Assembly: GCF_001888165.1 (NCBI RefSeq)
Contig: NZ_CP015455.1
Span: 800,001-864,000, forward strand
DNA: 64,000 nucleotides
From: Syntrophotalea acetylenica
Lineage (GTDB): Bacteria > Desulfobacterota > Desulfuromonadia > Desulfuromonadales > Syntrophotaleaceae
Direction: 5' to 3'
A program made the position numbers and the translations under genes. The notes beneath the pieces were generated by a model. The model was not told the origin of the DNA. It made no database searches and saw only the letters and a program-made list of their open reading frames with translations. This document shows, one piece after another, positions 29,232 to 39,555 of the stretch (the first letter of the stretch is position 1; each line of letters begins with the position of its first letter).

Positions 29232-30917
29232 ATGCTGACAGATCTTTACATCAGGCATTTCGCGATTATCGACCGACTGCATGTGTCATTCAGCGGCGGG
29301 TTCAACGTTCTGACCGGAGAAACTGGAGCCGGAAAATCGATTATTATCGATGCGGTATCCCTGATCCTGGGGGGGCGGGCCAATCCCGATCTGGTGCGCA
29401 CCGGTGAAGATGAAGCCGTGGTGGAGGCGGTTTTCGATGTTTCCGACAAGCCGTCTCTGCTGCGGGAACTGGCGGAAACCGGTTTCGATGACGGTGATGA
29501 ACTGCTGATCAAGCGGGTTGTGAATCGAACCGGCCGCAACAAAATCTACATCAATGGCTCGCTTGCCAAACTTTCCCAGTTGCAGCCGTTGACCACGCGT
29601 CTGATGAATATCTATGGCCAACACGAACACCAGAGCCTGCAGCGGGTCGAGCAGCATTTGGTCATGCTCGACCGCTTCGCGGGACTGTCCGATATGTTGA
29701 CTGACTACGCAGCGCTGCACGGGCGGGTCCGGGAGCAGGCCGCCCGGCTGCAGGCTTTGGAAGAGGCCGAGCAGCAGCGCGCCGATCGTCTTGAACAGTT
29801 GCAGTATCAGCAGCGAGAGCTTGCGGCGGCGGGCCTGAAGGAGACGGAGGAGGAAGAATTGCAGGCGGAACGGCGCCTGATGCAGAATTCCGAGCGGTTG
29901 GTTCGCATCGCCGAACGCGGTTACGATGTCTTTTATGCCGCCGAGGGGGCCATCAGCGAGCAACTCGATGCGATCGCGGGGGAACTGGAGAAGCTTTGCG
30001 AGATCGATGCGTTTCTGTCCGGCCCTGCCGAAGAAATCCGCAGCGCTTTGTATGTTGTTGAGGATGTGGCGTTCAAGCTGCGCGAATACGCAGGCCGGGT
30101 GGCGTTTGATCCGGTTCGCCAGGGAGAGGTCGAAAAACGTCTCGATTTTATCTCCGGGCTCAAGCGAAAATACGGCATGGCCGTCGGCGAGATGATCGCC
30201 CATGCCCGGTCCATCGATGAGCAGATCGAAGACCTCATGCACGCTGACGTTCGCAGGGAGAGCCTGCGGCAACAGCAGGTCGCCGACCAGGAGTTGCTGA
30301 GCGACAAGGCCGGGGAGATATCGAGCCGGCGTCATGAGGCCGCGGCACGGTTACGCCAGGCAGTGGAGGAGCAGTTGAGCGATCTCGCCATGCCGCGTGC
30401 ATCGTTTGAATTGCGGCTTTTCCCTCTCGATGAGCCGGGCCCTCAGGGGCTGGAGCGGGGGGAGTTCTATCTGGCCGCCAATGCCGGTGAAACTCCGAAA
30501 CCGTTGGCCTGGATCGCTTCCGGCGGGGAGTTGTCCCGCATCATGCTGGCTCTGAGAAGGGCGGCTCCGGAGGGCGATGAAATTTCAACCCTGATTTTTG
30601 ACGAGGTCGATGCTGGGGTCGGAGGGGTGGCCGCCAGTGCCATCGGCAGCAAATTGCGGGATATCGCCGGCCGCTGCCAGGTTTTGTGCGTCACCCATCT
30701 GCCGCAGGTGGCGGCCTGCGCGGATCATCATTTCAGGGTTCAGAAGCAGGAAAAGGACGGGCGTACCTTTACCGAACTGGTGCCTCTGGATGGCGAGCAG
30801 CGGGTGGAGGAAATGGCCCGGATGCTTGGCGGCGCACAGGTGACGGAGCATGCCCTGGAACACGCACGGGAAATTATCGGACAGTCGGCTCAGGCCGGCC
30901 AGCAAGGAGAGGGGTGA
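29232..30917 (+). CDS. recN: DNA repair protein RecN
   Basis: 561 aa SMC-like ATPase. Walker A is GETGAGKSIII near the N-terminus, the centre is a long coiled coil, and the C-terminal half has the ABC signature (SGGELSRIMLAL) and Walker B (LIFDEVDAGVGG). It acts in double-strand break repair. Same operon as nadK. Confidence 0.96.
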   Translation: MLTDLYIRHFAIIDRLHVSFSGGFNVLTGETGAGKSIIIDAVSLILGGRANPDLVRTGEDEAVVEAVFDVSDKPSLLRELAETGFDDGDELLIKRVVNRTGRNKIYINGSLAKLSQLQPLTTRLMNIYGQHEHQSLQRVEQHLVMLDRFAGLSDMLTDYAALHGRVREQAARLQALEEAEQQRADRLEQLQYQQRELAAAGLKETEEEELQAERRLMQNSERLVRIAERGYDVFYAAEGAISEQLDAIAGELEKLCEIDAFLSGPAEEIRSALYVVEDVAFKLREYAGRVAFDPVRQGEVEKRLDFISGLKRKYGMAVGEMIAHARSIDEQIEDLMHADVRRESLRQQQVADQELLSDKAGEISSRRHEAAARLRQAVEEQLSDLAMPRASFELRLFPLDEPGPQGLERGEFYLAANAGETPKPLAWIASGGELSRIMLALRRAAPEGDEISTLIFDEVDAGVGGVAASAIGSKLRDIAGRCQVLCVTHLPQVAACADHHFRVQKQEKDGRTFTELVPLDGEQRVEEMARMLGGAQVTEHALEHAREIIGQSAQAGQQGEG

Positions 30918-30920
30918 ATC

Positions 30921-31370
30921 ATGGTTCGCAAGGCGCGTATTCCCGATGTCAAAGTGATCCACAAGCTGCTGCTCGGTTACGCCCAGCAGGGTCTGATGCT
31001 GTCCCGGTCGCTTGCCGATATGTATGAATGCCTTCGCGATTTTTACATTCTCGAACAGGATGGACAGGTGGTAGGCGCGGTTGCCCTGCACATCTGCTGG
31101 GATGATCTGGCGGAAGTCCGCTCCCTGGCCGTGGCTTCCAGTCATGAACGCCGTGGCGTTGGGCGCCAGCTGGTGCAGGCCTGTCTTGATGAGGCTCGTG
31201 AACTGGGCATCAAGCAGGTTTTCGCGTTGACCTACCAGCCGGGTTTTTTTGAAAAGATGGGATTCGATTTTATCGAAAAATCCGAGTTGCCCCAGAAAAT
31301 CTGGAGCGATTGTCTGAAATGTCCGAAGTTTCCTGACTGCGACGAAATCGCCATGAGTATCCGGCTGTAA
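30921..31370 (+). CDS. GNAT acetyltransferase, possible short N-acetylglutamate synthase
   Basis: 149 aa. The GNAT core is clear: VVGAVALHICWDDLAEVRSLAV, then the acetyl-CoA loop HERRGVGRQLV and the YQPGFFEKMGF end. A cysteine-bearing tail (CLKCPKFPDC) follows. Proteins of this shape serve as stand-alone N-acetylglutamate synthases in arginine synthesis in Geobacter-like bacteria, and argJ lies 4.1 kb downstream. That assignment is inference; a generic GNAT enzyme is the fallback. Begins 4 nt after recN. Confidence 0.8.
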   Translation: MVRKARIPDVKVIHKLLLGYAQQGLMLSRSLADMYECLRDFYILEQDGQVVGAVALHICWDDLAEVRSLAVASSHERRGVGRQLVQACLDEARELGIKQVFALTYQPGFFEKMGFDFIEKSELPQKIWSDCLKCPKFPDCDEIAMSIRL

Positions 31371-31465
31371 AAAGCACGTATCTTTTTGATGGCAGAAGCG
31401 CCAATTTTTCTGGAGATTCAGATTCCGGCAGGGGCTTGAAGGGCATGGAAAGATAAAATTAATCC

Positions 31466-31495
31466 TTGACAATTCAGGCTGTTTCCCTTTATCTT
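31466..31495 (+). promoter_or_regulatory. Sigma-70-type promoter of the M23 peptidase gene
   Basis: A perfect -35 TTGACA is followed 18 nt later by TATCTT (17 nt later: TTATCT), placing a start about 65 nt before the TTG start codon at 31563. Confidence 0.6.
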
Positions 31496-31562
31496 TCAAT
31501 GGTTTCATCTTTCCTTATGTGTCAATGGTTATTGCCCTTTCAGGTGTTTCAGGGAGGTTTTT

Positions 31563-32432
31563 TTGCCCGCGGAGAAGTTTTCCATCATCATTATCCCCGA
31601 TGGGCACCATCGCATTCGCCGGTTCCAGGCGGGGCGCCGACGGTTGCGATTGCTTGGGGTTGCGCTGGTGGTCGCGGGTGTGATCCTCAGCGGGCTGGCA
31701 TATCATTGCTTTCGTATGCAGCTCGATTATGCCGAGTTGCAACGTCTGCGAACCGAGAAGAGCGTCTACCGACAAAAACTGCGTTCAATGGCTGGCCAAT
31801 TGCAGTCATTGCGCAAAGAGATGGTGGTGCTGGCCAGTAACGACACCAAGGTCCGCCTGATGACCAAGTTGGCCAAACCCGTCGAGGGCGTACCGGCCGG
31901 CATCGGCGGTCCGGTGGAATCCGATCCGGGGTTGGAGCTGTCCGGCGTTCAGCGTCAGATCGACGAAATTCGCCGATCCATCGACTTGCGGCGCGCAAGT
32001 CTTGAAGAATTGCAGGGGGCGCTCAATGACCAGCGTTCCCTGTTTGCGGCAAGGCCTGCGGGCAAGCCTGTCAAAGGCTGGATTACATCAGGGTTCGGGT
32101 TGCGCCGGTCGCCGTTTGGTGGCGGCCGCAGGATGCATTGTGGTCTCGATATAGCCGCCCGCATCGGCACTCCGATCACCGCCCCTGCGGATGGCGTGAT
32201 CAAGCGGGTTGCTACCGCTCCGGATTACGGCAAGATGGTAGTCATCGACCATGGCTATGGTTATCAGACCGTTTATGGCCACACTTCCAAAGTTTTCGTT
32301 AAGGCGGGGCAGCGGGTACGCCGCGGCGATATCATCGCGGCTGTCGGCAACACGGGGCGTTCGACCGGTCCCCACCTGCATTACGAAGTCCACCTTAACG
32401 GCATGCCTGTCAATCCCCAAAAGTTTTTGTGA
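31563..32432 (+). CDS. M23 (LytM-type) peptidase, membrane-anchored
   Basis: 289 aa starting at TTG 31563, which has the site GGGAGG 6 nt before it. A single N-terminal membrane helix (about residues 27-50, LGVALVVAGVILSGLAY) is followed by a coiled coil (55-160) and an M23 domain with the zinc ligands His and Asp of MHCGLDIA and the HLHYEVH motif. It should act in the periplasm on peptidoglycan, or regulate amidases in the manner of EnvC. The zinc ligands look intact, favouring real endopeptidase activity. Confidence 0.92.
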   Translation: MPAEKFSIIIIPDGHHRIRRFQAGRRRLRLLGVALVVAGVILSGLAYHCFRMQLDYAELQRLRTEKSVYRQKLRSMAGQLQSLRKEMVVLASNDTKVRLMTKLAKPVEGVPAGIGGPVESDPGLELSGVQRQIDEIRRSIDLRRASLEELQGALNDQRSLFAARPAGKPVKGWITSGFGLRRSPFGGGRRMHCGLDIAARIGTPITAPADGVIKRVATAPDYGKMVVIDHGYGYQTVYGHTSKVFVKAGQRVRRGDIIAAVGNTGRSTGPHLHYEVHLNGMPVNPQKFL

Positions 32433-32768
32433 TGCTGCTCATGCGCTGCCTTCCATAGGCTGGCGCCCTGATCATGTTTTGGTCTCACCTCTCTGGAACG
32501 TGGCCGCTGCGGCTCCCCCGGGAGAACTGCGGACAGCCATTCCGGCAGGCGTTGTTTTTCCTTTCATTGAAACGGCTTTCCCGAATCTGTTGACAATAAC
32601 TGTTCTGAGGCGCTGAATGTACGTCCGTCCCCTGGTCGGGGTTGCCATTCCCGTTGAGGGCGTTCCGCCTTTGTGCTACACTGCGCCCCGTCGAAACGAC
32701 CTGTTTCTTCCTTTCACGTCCGTTATATCCTCCCGGCCGGATGGGCCGCACTCATGGAGATTTCTTTT
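32433..32768. other. Intergenic stretch between the M23 gene and secA
   Basis: No gene is supported. It holds two plus-strand promoter-like pairs: TTGACA at 32590-32595 with a poor -10, and the better pair at 32654-32682. No SecM-like or riboswitch element is apparent. Confidence 0.5.
32654..32682 (+). promoter_or_regulatory. Candidate secA promoter
   Basis: TTGAGG and TACACT separated by exactly 17 nt (each 4 of 6 matches), about 80 nt before the secA start. Confidence 0.45.
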
Positions 32769-35459
32769 ATGGTTGGAAACCTGTTGACCAAAATATTCGG
32801 CAGTAAAAATGAGCGGGACCTCAAGCGCCTGCAGCCGCTGGTGGCGCAGATCGGCAACCTCGAGGAGCAGATGGCGCAATTGTCTGACGAGGCCCTGGCC
32901 GCCAAAACCGTTGAATTTCGCCAGCGGCTGACCCAGGGAGCGGTTCTTGAGAGCTTGTTGCCCGAAGCTTTCGCGGTTGTGCGTGAAGCTGGCAAGCGGG
33001 CTCTCGGCATGCGCCATTTTGACGTGCAGCTTATCGGTGGCATGGTGCTGCACCAGGGCAAGATCGCCGAGATGAAAACCGGCGAGGGCAAGACTCTGGT
33101 GGCGACTCTGGCGGCCTATCTCAACGCGCTGCCCGGCCACGGCGTGCATATCGTCACGGTCAACGATTATCTGGCCAGGCGCGATGCCGAATGGATGGGG
33201 AGAATCCACCGGTTTCTAGGACTCAGTGTTGGATGCATCGTGCATGGACTGACCGACGCGCAACGCAAGGACGCCTATGCCTGCGACATCACTTACGGCA
33301 CCAACAACGAATTCGGCTTTGACTATCTGCGCGACAATATGAAATTTTCCCTGGATGATTATGTCCAGCGGCCCCTGCATTACGCCATCGTCGACGAGGT
33401 CGATTCGATCCTGATCGACGAGGCTCGTACCCCCCTGATCATTTCCGGGCCCAGCGAAGCGTCCAGCGAATTGTACTATTCGGTGAACCGGATCATTCCC
33501 ATGCTCAAGAAGGGCGAGGTGATCGAGAGTCGCGACGGTCGTGTTGGACAGACGGTGCGGGAATACACCGGTGATTATACGGTTGATGAAAAAGCCAGGA
33601 GTGCGACCCTTACCGAGGAAGGGGTCGCCAGGGTGGAAAGCCTTCTGGGGGTGGAAAACCTTTATGACCCCGGTAATATCGAGATTCTGCACCATGTCAA
33701 CCAGGCCCTCAAGGCTCATGCTCTGTTCAGGCGGGACGTCGACTATGTGGTAAAGGATGGCGAGGTGATGATCGTAGATGAATTCACTGGCCGTCTCATG
33801 CCCGGCAGACGCTGGAGTGACGGATTGCATCAGGCGGTGGAAGCCAAGGAAGGCGTCAAGATCGAAAGCGAAAATCAGACGCTGGCTACCATTACCTTCC
33901 AGAACTATTTCCGCATGTACGAGAAGCTGGCCGGCATGACCGGTACCGCCGATACCGAAGCGACCGAATTCAGTGAAATCTACAAGCTCGAAGTTGTGGT
34001 GATCCCCACCAACCGGCCGCTGGCGCGAACCGACCAGGGTGATGTCATATACAAGACCACGGGGGAAAAATTCAAGGCCGTGGTGGAGGATATCATCCAG
34101 CGTCATGCCGAAGGCCAACCGGTACTGGTTGGCACTATTTCCATTGAAAACTCGGAAATTCTGTCCGAGATGCTGCGCAAGCGCGGCGTGCCTCACAATG
34201 TGCTCAACGCCAAGCATCATGAGCGGGAAGCGGAAATCGTCGCCCAGGCCGGCCGCAAGGGAGCCGTCACCATCGCCACGAACATGGCGGGCCGCGGAAC
34301 CGACATTATTCTGGGCGGCAATCCCGAACTTCTGGCGCAGCGCGAGACCTCCGGCACCGAAGAGGACGAGGCGGTCCATGCTCAGGCCCTGGCCCGGTTC
34401 AAGGAGGTTTGCGCCAAAGAGAAGCAGGAAGTGCTGGCCGCCGGAGGGCTGTATATTCTCGGTACGGAACGGCATGAGAGCCGGCGCATCGACAACCAGC
34501 TGCGCGGGCGTGCCGGTCGCCAGGGTGATCCGGGCGCAAGCCGCTTCTACCTGAGTCTTGAGGACGATCTGCTGCGTATTTTCGGTTCGCACAGAGTCGC
34601 CTATATAATGGATCGGCTGAAAATTCCCGAAGGCGAACCCATTGAGCACCGCTTTATTTCCAAGGCCATTGAAAACGCCCAGAAAAAGGTCGAGGCTCAC
34701 AATTTCGATATTCGCAAACACCTCATCGAGTACGATGACGTAATGAACACCCAGCGCAACGTTATCTACACTCAGCGCCGGGAAGTTCTGGCCGGCCGGC
34801 AGCTCCCGGAAACCATTGCCGCCATTGTCGATGAGATGGTGGAGGATATTGTCGCGACGTTCTGCCCGGAAAAAACCAACCCGGAAGACTGGAACTGGAC
34901 CAGCCTCAATGAGGACTTTTACAGCCAGTTCAACATGATGCCGAATCCGGTGGACGTATCGGCCCGCAATCTGACCCCTGCGTTGTTGGTGGAACAGCTG
35001 AAACAGCAGGTTCATCAGCGATTGCGGGAGCGTGAGGAAGAGTTCAGCATGCCGGTCATGCTTCACCTGATGAAAGTGCTTCTGCTGCAGACCATCGATA
35101 GCCAGTGGAAAGACCATCTGCTGTCCATCGATCACCTCAAGGAAGGCATCGGCCTGCGCGGTTACGCCCAGCGTAATCCCAAGGAAGAGTACAAACGGGA
35201 GGCCTACGAACTGTTTTTGCAGATGATGGGTCGGATCCGGCAGGAGGTGGTGCAAAAGTTGTTTCGGGTCCAGTTGGCCAGGGAACAGGATGTCGAGCGG
35301 ATGGAAACCCGCCAGCGCCGGCAGCAGGTGATGTTCAATCGCGCCGGGGGAGAACCAGAGGCGCTTCAACCGCTGGTTCGTCACGATAAAAAAGTGGGCC
35401 GCAATGACCCCTGCCCATGCGGCAGTGGCCTGAAATTCAAAAAGTGTTGCGGGCAGTGA
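32769..35459 (+). CDS. secA: Protein translocase ATPase SecA
   Basis: 896 aa, full length, from the ATG at 32769 (GGAG 8 nt upstream). Walker A region [16 protein letters not shown], Walker [14 protein letters not shown], helicase motif [13 protein letters not shown] and the C-terminal zinc hook [13 protein letters not shown]. It drives preprotein export through SecYEG. The zinc tail for SecB/lipid contact is complete. A 754-aa open frame on the opposite strand is a codon-bias shadow. Confidence 0.98.
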   Translation: MVGNLLTKIFGSKNERDLKRLQPLVAQIGNLEEQMAQLSDEALAAKTVEFRQRLTQGAVLESLLPEAFAVVREAGKRALGMRHFDVQLIGGMVLHQGKIAEMKTGEGKTLVATLAAYLNALPGHGVHIVTVNDYLARRDAEWMGRIHRFLGLSVGCIVHGLTDAQRKDAYACDITYGTNNEFGFDYLRDNMKFSLDDYVQRPLHYAIVDEVDSILIDEARTPLIISGPSEASSELYYSVNRIIPMLKKGEVIESRDGRVGQTVREYTGDYTVDEKARSATLTEEGVARVESLLGVENLYDPGNIEILHHVNQALKAHALFRRDVDYVVKDGEVMIVDEFTGRLMPGRRWSDGLHQAVEAKEGVKIESENQTLATITFQNYFRMYEKLAGMTGTADTEATEFSEIYKLEVVVIPTNRPLARTDQGDVIYKTTGEKFKAVVEDIIQRHAEGQPVLVGTISIENSEILSEMLRKRGVPHNVLNAKHHEREAEIVAQAGRKGAVTIATNMAGRGTDIILGGNPELLAQRETSGTEEDEAVHAQALARFKEVCAKEKQEVLAAGGLYILGTERHESRRIDNQLRGRAGRQGDPGASRFYLSLEDDLLRIFGSHRVAYIMDRLKIPEGEPIEHRFISKAIENAQKKVEAHNFDIRKHLIEYDDVMNTQRNVIYTQRREVLAGRQLPETIAAIVDEMVEDIVATFCPEKTNPEDWNWTSLNEDFYSQFNMMPNPVDVSARNLTPALLVEQLKQQVHQRLREREEEFSMPVMLHLMKVLLLQTIDSQWKDHLLSIDHLKEGIGLRGYAQRNPKEEYKREAYELFLQMMGRIRQEVVQKLFRVQLAREQDVERMETRQRRQQVMFNRAGGEPEALQPLVRHDKKVGRNDPCPCGSGLKFKKCCGQ

Positions 35460-35496
35460 TGCCTGCCGCCGGTTTTTCAATCTTATTCAGGAGTGC

Positions 35497-36684
35497 ATGA
35501 TGACAACGGTCAAGGGGTTTTCCTTTGCAGCCCGGCCGGCGGGGATCCGTAAATCCGGCAGGCTCGATCTCGGCTTGATTTTTTCTTCGGTCCCTGCCAC
35601 GTGCGCGGGTGTGTTTACCACCAATAAAATCCAGGCGGCCCCGGTACTGGTGACGGCACCACGGGTCGCTGCGGGTCGGTGTCAGGCCGTGTTGATCAAC
35701 AGCGGCAACGCCAATGCCTGCACTGGCGAACCCGGCCTGCGCGATGCCCGGTGCTGCGGCAGGTTGCTGGCGGACTGCCTTGGTATCGACGAAAAACTGG
35801 TGGCGGTGTCTTCAACCGGCGTTATCGGCCATCCCTTGCCCATGCCGGTTATGCAGGCCGCGATTCCCGATCTGCCCCGGGGGTTGTCGCCGGACGCTGT
35901 CGAGGATGTGGCCGCAGCCATGATGACAACCGATTCCTTTGCCAAACTCTCCAGCCGGCAGGGCGCGGTTGCAGGCATGCCCTATACCTTGCTCGGTATG
36001 GCCAAAGGGGCCGGAATGATCCATCCCAACATGGCGACCATGCTGGCTTTCGTGATGACCGACGCCTGTGTCGAGCCGAATTTTCTGCAGCAGGCACTGC
36101 GGGATGCGGTCGCCAATTCCTTCAATATCATCACGGTGGATCGCGACACTTCGACCAATGACATGGTCCTGGTGATGGCCAACGGCGAGGCCAAAACCCC
36201 GGAAATCGTAGCTGGTTCGCCTGAAGCAAAGGAGTTCTCCACGCTTTTGCGGGAGGTTCTTCTCGATCTGGCCAAGATGATCGTTCGCGATGGCGAGGGG
36301 GCGACCAAGTTGGTGCATGTGCAGGTGGAAGGTGCCGCCGATGCCGCCGATGCTCGACGGGTTGCCTATCATGTCGCCACATCCAGCCTGGTCAAGACGG
36401 CGTTTTTTGGTGAAGATGCCAACTGGGGGCGCATTATCGCCGCTGTGGGGTATTCCGGCGCACAGGTCGATCCCGACCGCATTGCCATCTGTTTTGGCGA
36501 TGTTCCCGTGGTGCAAAAAGGTCTTGGTACCGGGCCGGAGCTTGAGGCGCAGGCTACGGAGGTCCTGAAACGGGCTGAATTTTCGGTGTGCATCGATCTC
36601 GGCATCGGCAATGGTCGGGCGGAGTACTATACATCCGACCTGACCTATGACTATGTCAAGATCAACGCCGCCTATCGGACCTGA
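35497..36684 (+). CDS. argJ: Bifunctional ornithine acetyltransferase / N-acetylglutamate synthase ArgJ
   Basis: 395 aa; of the two adjacent ATG codons the second (35500) is better spaced from CAGGAG. The autocleavage site is visible in KGAGMIHPNMATMLAF, where ArgJ cuts itself before the Thr of ATMLAF to give alpha and beta chains. It recycles the acetyl group in arginine synthesis. The family end GRAEYYTSDLTYDYVKINA is intact. It follows secA by 37 nt. Confidence 0.96.
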   Translation: MMTTVKGFSFAARPAGIRKSGRLDLGLIFSSVPATCAGVFTTNKIQAAPVLVTAPRVAAGRCQAVLINSGNANACTGEPGLRDARCCGRLLADCLGIDEKLVAVSSTGVIGHPLPMPVMQAAIPDLPRGLSPDAVEDVAAAMMTTDSFAKLSSRQGAVAGMPYTLLGMAKGAGMIHPNMATMLAFVMTDACVEPNFLQQALRDAVANSFNIITVDRDTSTNDMVLVMANGEAKTPEIVAGSPEAKEFSTLLREVLLDLAKMIVRDGEGATKLVHVQVEGAADAADARRVAYHVATSSLVKTAFFGEDANWGRIIAAVGYSGAQVDPDRIAICFGDVPVVQKGLGTGPELEAQATEVLKRAEFSVCIDLGIGNGRAEYYTSDLTYDYVKINAAYRT

Positions 36685-36769
36685 AGCCAGGCGGGCCTGC
36701 ATCAGGTCCGGAAGGCTTTGCATTGCTGCAACTCGTTTCGCAATGAAAAACTGCAAGAACAGGTTTTTT

Positions 36770-37435
36770 ATGGAATCCCCTTCACGGTTTATCGATCAGA
36801 CGTTGCTCAGGGCGGATGCGACTCCCTCCCAGATTGAACGGTTGTGCCAGGAAGCCTTGCACTGGCAGTTTGCTTCGGTGTGTATCCCTCCCTGTTTTGT
36901 GGGGATCGCTGCAAGCTGTCTGCGGGGCAGCAACGTCTCCGTGGGAACGGTTGTCGGCTTCCCCCTCGGCTACGATATCTCTGCTGTAAAGTCTGCGGCC
37001 GCGGCCGCGGCCGTGGCCGCAGGTGCCACTGAAATCGATATGGTGATCCCCCTGGGGGCCGCTGTCGAGGGACGTCTGGACCTTGTCGGGGAGGATGTCG
37101 TCGGCGTTGTGCGAGCCGCCGCGCCAGCGCCCGTCAAGGTCATTATCGAGTGTTGCTATCTGGACGATGCAGGAAAAGTCGCCCTGGTCGATCTGCTGGC
37201 CGGAACGGGGGCCGCCTATGTCAAGACCTCGACCGGGTTTGCACCGCAGGGGGCGACCGAAGCGGATGTGCGGCTGTTGAGCCAGACCGCCGCGGGGCGG
37301 ATCAAGGTCAAGGCGGCCGGCGGCATCCGAAACTGGAACGCCTGCCGTGCCATGCTGGAAGCCGGGGCGCATCGTATCGGCACCAGCAACGGGGTGCAAA
37401 TCATGCAGCAATGGCAGGGCGGGATGGCCTCGTGA
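36770..37435 (+). CDS. deoC: Deoxyribose-phosphate aldolase
   Basis: 221 aa from the ATG at 36770. It carries the Schiff-base lysine in YVKTSTGFAPQGAT, the second lysine in KVKAAGGIRNW, and IDMVIPLGA. It cleaves 2-deoxyribose-5-phosphate to glyceraldehyde-3-phosphate and acetaldehyde. The stop overlaps the deoB start by 4 nt, so the two deoxynucleoside salvage steps are coupled. Confidence 0.95.
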   Translation: MESPSRFIDQTLLRADATPSQIERLCQEALHWQFASVCIPPCFVGIAASCLRGSNVSVGTVVGFPLGYDISAVKSAAAAAAVAAGATEIDMVIPLGAAVEGRLDLVGEDVVGVVRAAAPAPVKVIIECCYLDDAGKVALVDLLAGTGAAYVKTSTGFAPQGATEADVRLLSQTAAGRIKVKAAGGIRNWNACRAMLEAGAHRIGTSNGVQIMQQWQGGMAS

Positions 37436-38610
37436 CAGCGCGTGTCTGGCGACGGGTGGTGTTGATCACCCTTGACGGCGTCGGCGTCGGCGGGCAGCCG
37501 GATGCGGCGGATTTTGGCGATCAGGAGGCCAGCACCCTGCCGCACGTGGCGGAGCGCTGTGGCGGCCTGTGTCTTCCGACCCTGGAAAGACTGGGGCTGG
37601 GGAGGATTGTGCCTGTTTCCGGAGTTCCGGCGGTGGCGGCACCCCGCGGACTTTACGGTCGCATGCTCGAGCGGGCCCGGGGCAAGGATACCACATCCGG
37701 GCACTGGGAGTTGGCGGGGTTGGTGCAGGACGAGCCGTTTTCCACTTATCCGCAGGGTTTCCCCGAGGCGGTTATTGACGCTTTTGCCACAATTGCCGGG
37801 GTCGCTCCGCTGGGCAATATTGCCGCCAGCGGTACGGAGATTCTCCAATTGCTCGGGGAAGAGCACCTTCGCAGTGGTCGCCCCATTGTCTATACCAGTG
37901 TTGATTCGGTTTTTCAGATTGCCGCCCACGAGCAAGTGCTGCCGCGCGAAAGCCTTTATGCCTTGTGCGAAAAGATGCGCCGGGTCCTCGATCCATACCA
38001 TGTCGGGAGGGTCATCGCCCGACCGTTTGTTGGTACGGCCGCCGGGAATTTCGAGCGAACGGCAGGCCGCCGGGATTTTGCCATGCCGCCACCGGCTGAC
38101 ACGCTTCTGGATCGCATGGAACAGCAGGGGCTGACCGTCTATGGTGTCGGAAAGATCCGCGATATTTTTGCCGGAAAAGGGATTACCCGATCGGTAAAAA
38201 GTTCCAGCAACAGCGATGGCATGGCCAAAACCCGCAAGGCGCTCGGCGAGGTTGACCGGGGGCTGATTTTCACCAATCTGGTCGATTTCGACATGCTCTA
38301 TGGGCACCGCCTTGACGTGCGCGGTTTCGGACGGGCGCTAGAAGAATTCGATGCATGGCTGGCAGGCTTTTTGCCGGCACTTGAACCGGGAGATCTGCTG
38401 GTGATCACTGCCGATCACGGCTGTGACCCCACCACTCCGGGGACGGATCATACCCGGGAAAGTGTGCCTCTGCTCGTCTGGCACTCCGGATTGAAGCGGG
38501 GCGGGTCGTTGGGAATCCGGCGCAGCTTTGCCGATGTAGCGGCGACTCTTGCCGATATGTTCGGTGTGCGTGTTGAAACGGGATCGAGCTTCGCCGATCA
38601 GCTCGGCTGA
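37432..38610 (+). CDS. deoB: Phosphopentomutase
   Basis: 392 aa from the GTG at 37432, which overlaps the deoC stop (GTGA). It has the alkaline-phosphatase-like metal sites: LITLDGVGVGG, KDTTSGHWE (with the phosphorylated Thr), and TADHGCDPTTPGTDHTRE. It interconverts (deoxy)ribose-1- and 5-phosphates, feeding DeoC. A longer in-frame reading back to 37150 lies inside deoC and is rejected. Confidence 0.96.
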   Translation: MTARVWRRVVLITLDGVGVGGQPDAADFGDQEASTLPHVAERCGGLCLPTLERLGLGRIVPVSGVPAVAAPRGLYGRMLERARGKDTTSGHWELAGLVQDEPFSTYPQGFPEAVIDAFATIAGVAPLGNIAASGTEILQLLGEEHLRSGRPIVYTSVDSVFQIAAHEQVLPRESLYALCEKMRRVLDPYHVGRVIARPFVGTAAGNFERTAGRRDFAMPPPADTLLDRMEQQGLTVYGVGKIRDIFAGKGITRSVKSSSNSDGMAKTRKALGEVDRGLIFTNLVDFDMLYGHRLDVRGFGRALEEFDAWLAGFLPALEPGDLLVITADHGCDPTTPGTDHTRESVPLLVWHSGLKRGGSLGIRRSFADVAATLADMFGVRVETGSSFADQLG

Positions 38611-39398
38611 GGCGGGGCTGGCGGTGTTTCCCAGAGCATCGGAGCCGGCAGGCGCAGTACCGTATCTTCTTCCCCCTGGGTCAGCGCGCCGGTATGCCAG
38701 CCATGGTGCCCCCGCCGGTGGGACATCTCCTCTCTGAAGCAGGTTTTTATGTAACGTTCAAGCAGTCGGGCGGCGTTTGGCTGCAGGTCGACAAAACCTA
38801 CGCCGACCCCCTGTTGATAATTGTTTTTCGGGTCGGGGTGGACCCGGTACAGGACCTTGCCGCTCAGTTCCAGTTCCTCCTTCATGCCCATTAAAGGAAG
38901 CACAATGCGAAACCGCTCGCCCTGGTCCAGCCTGAACCCGGTTTTCATAAAGAGGCCGCGGGTGCTAAGGCTCAATACCTCGCCGAGCTGGCATTGGTGG
39001 TGGCGACATATCATGCCGGGCAGTTTCAGGGCCAGGCGCATGTTCTTCCGGGGGTGCTTCTCCAGATGCTGCTGAATGGCTGAGAAAAGGGAGAAAATAT
39101 CCACCGGCACGTCCAGAAGCTGGTGCGGCAGGGGGAGTTGCGGGCTTGTTTCGCGAGACTTCAGAACCATCAGGGATGCGCCTTTGCCGATACAGGTTTC
39201 CAGCGCCTCCAGCGTTGCATGATTCGCGTCCAGCCAGTCCGCGTTGATAATGAGCAGGTCGAAGGCCGTATCCCGGATGAGCTTGTTCAGACGCTCCCTG
39301 CGGGGCACCGCCAGAACCCGGTAGCCCCAGTGTTTGAGGGTCAGGTCGAGGGTGTTGAGGATGTCTTCTCTGTGTTCTCCGAGGAGAAGGCGTTTCAT
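38598..39398 (-). CDS. Pseudo-receiver PilZ protein
   Basis: About 266 aa from the ATG at 39398 (ACGGA 9 nt upstream; ATG at 39407 is possible). Residues 1-115 have a receiver-like fold, but the phosphoacceptor position is N52 (DLLIINADWL) and the conserved Lys near the end is absent, so it is not expected to be phosphorylated. About 120-235 is a PilZ domain with RKNMR but SLSTRG instead of D/NxSxxG. The tail is proline-rich. The 3' end overlaps deoB (convergent) by 13 nt. Confidence 0.8.
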   Translation of the reverse strand: MKRLLLGEHREDILNTLDLTLKHWGYRVLAVPRRERLNKLIRDTAFDLLIINADWLDANHATLEALETCIGKGASLMVLKSRETSPQLPLPHQLLDVPVDIFSLFSAIQQHLEKHPRKNMRLALKLPGMICRHHQCQLGEVLSLSTRGLFMKTGFRLDQGERFRIVLPLMGMKEELELSGKVLYRVHPDPKNNYQQGVGVGFVDLQPNAARLLERYIKTCFREEMSHRRGHHGWHTGALTQGEEDTVLRLPAPMLWETPPAPPQPS

Positions 39399-39469
39399 AG
39401 GCAACATTCCGTAAAGATCGATCGTGTCATAATAGAACGCTATTGTAAACACCGTGCATGCCGCCTACG

Positions 39470-39498
39470 GGTATATGTCAAGGAAGGCGTCTGGTCAA
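39470..39498 (-). promoter_or_regulatory. Candidate promoter of the pseudo-receiver PilZ gene
   Basis: On the minus strand TTGACC and TATACC are 17 nt apart, about 70 nt before the start codon. Confidence 0.4.
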
Positions 39499-39555
39499 GG
39501 GAAATCGTGCTAAAAGTCCGCCTTTTGGCGGTATTGGGCGCCAAAGAGGGGGACT

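Noticed and set aside
33216-35480. 754-codon open frame opposite secA
   Set aside because: secA is unmistakable; the antisense frame is a GC codon-bias shadow with no recognisable domain.
37150-37431. N-terminal extension of deoB
   Set aside because: It lies inside deoC in another frame; the GTG at 37432 overlaps the deoC stop in the usual coupled way.
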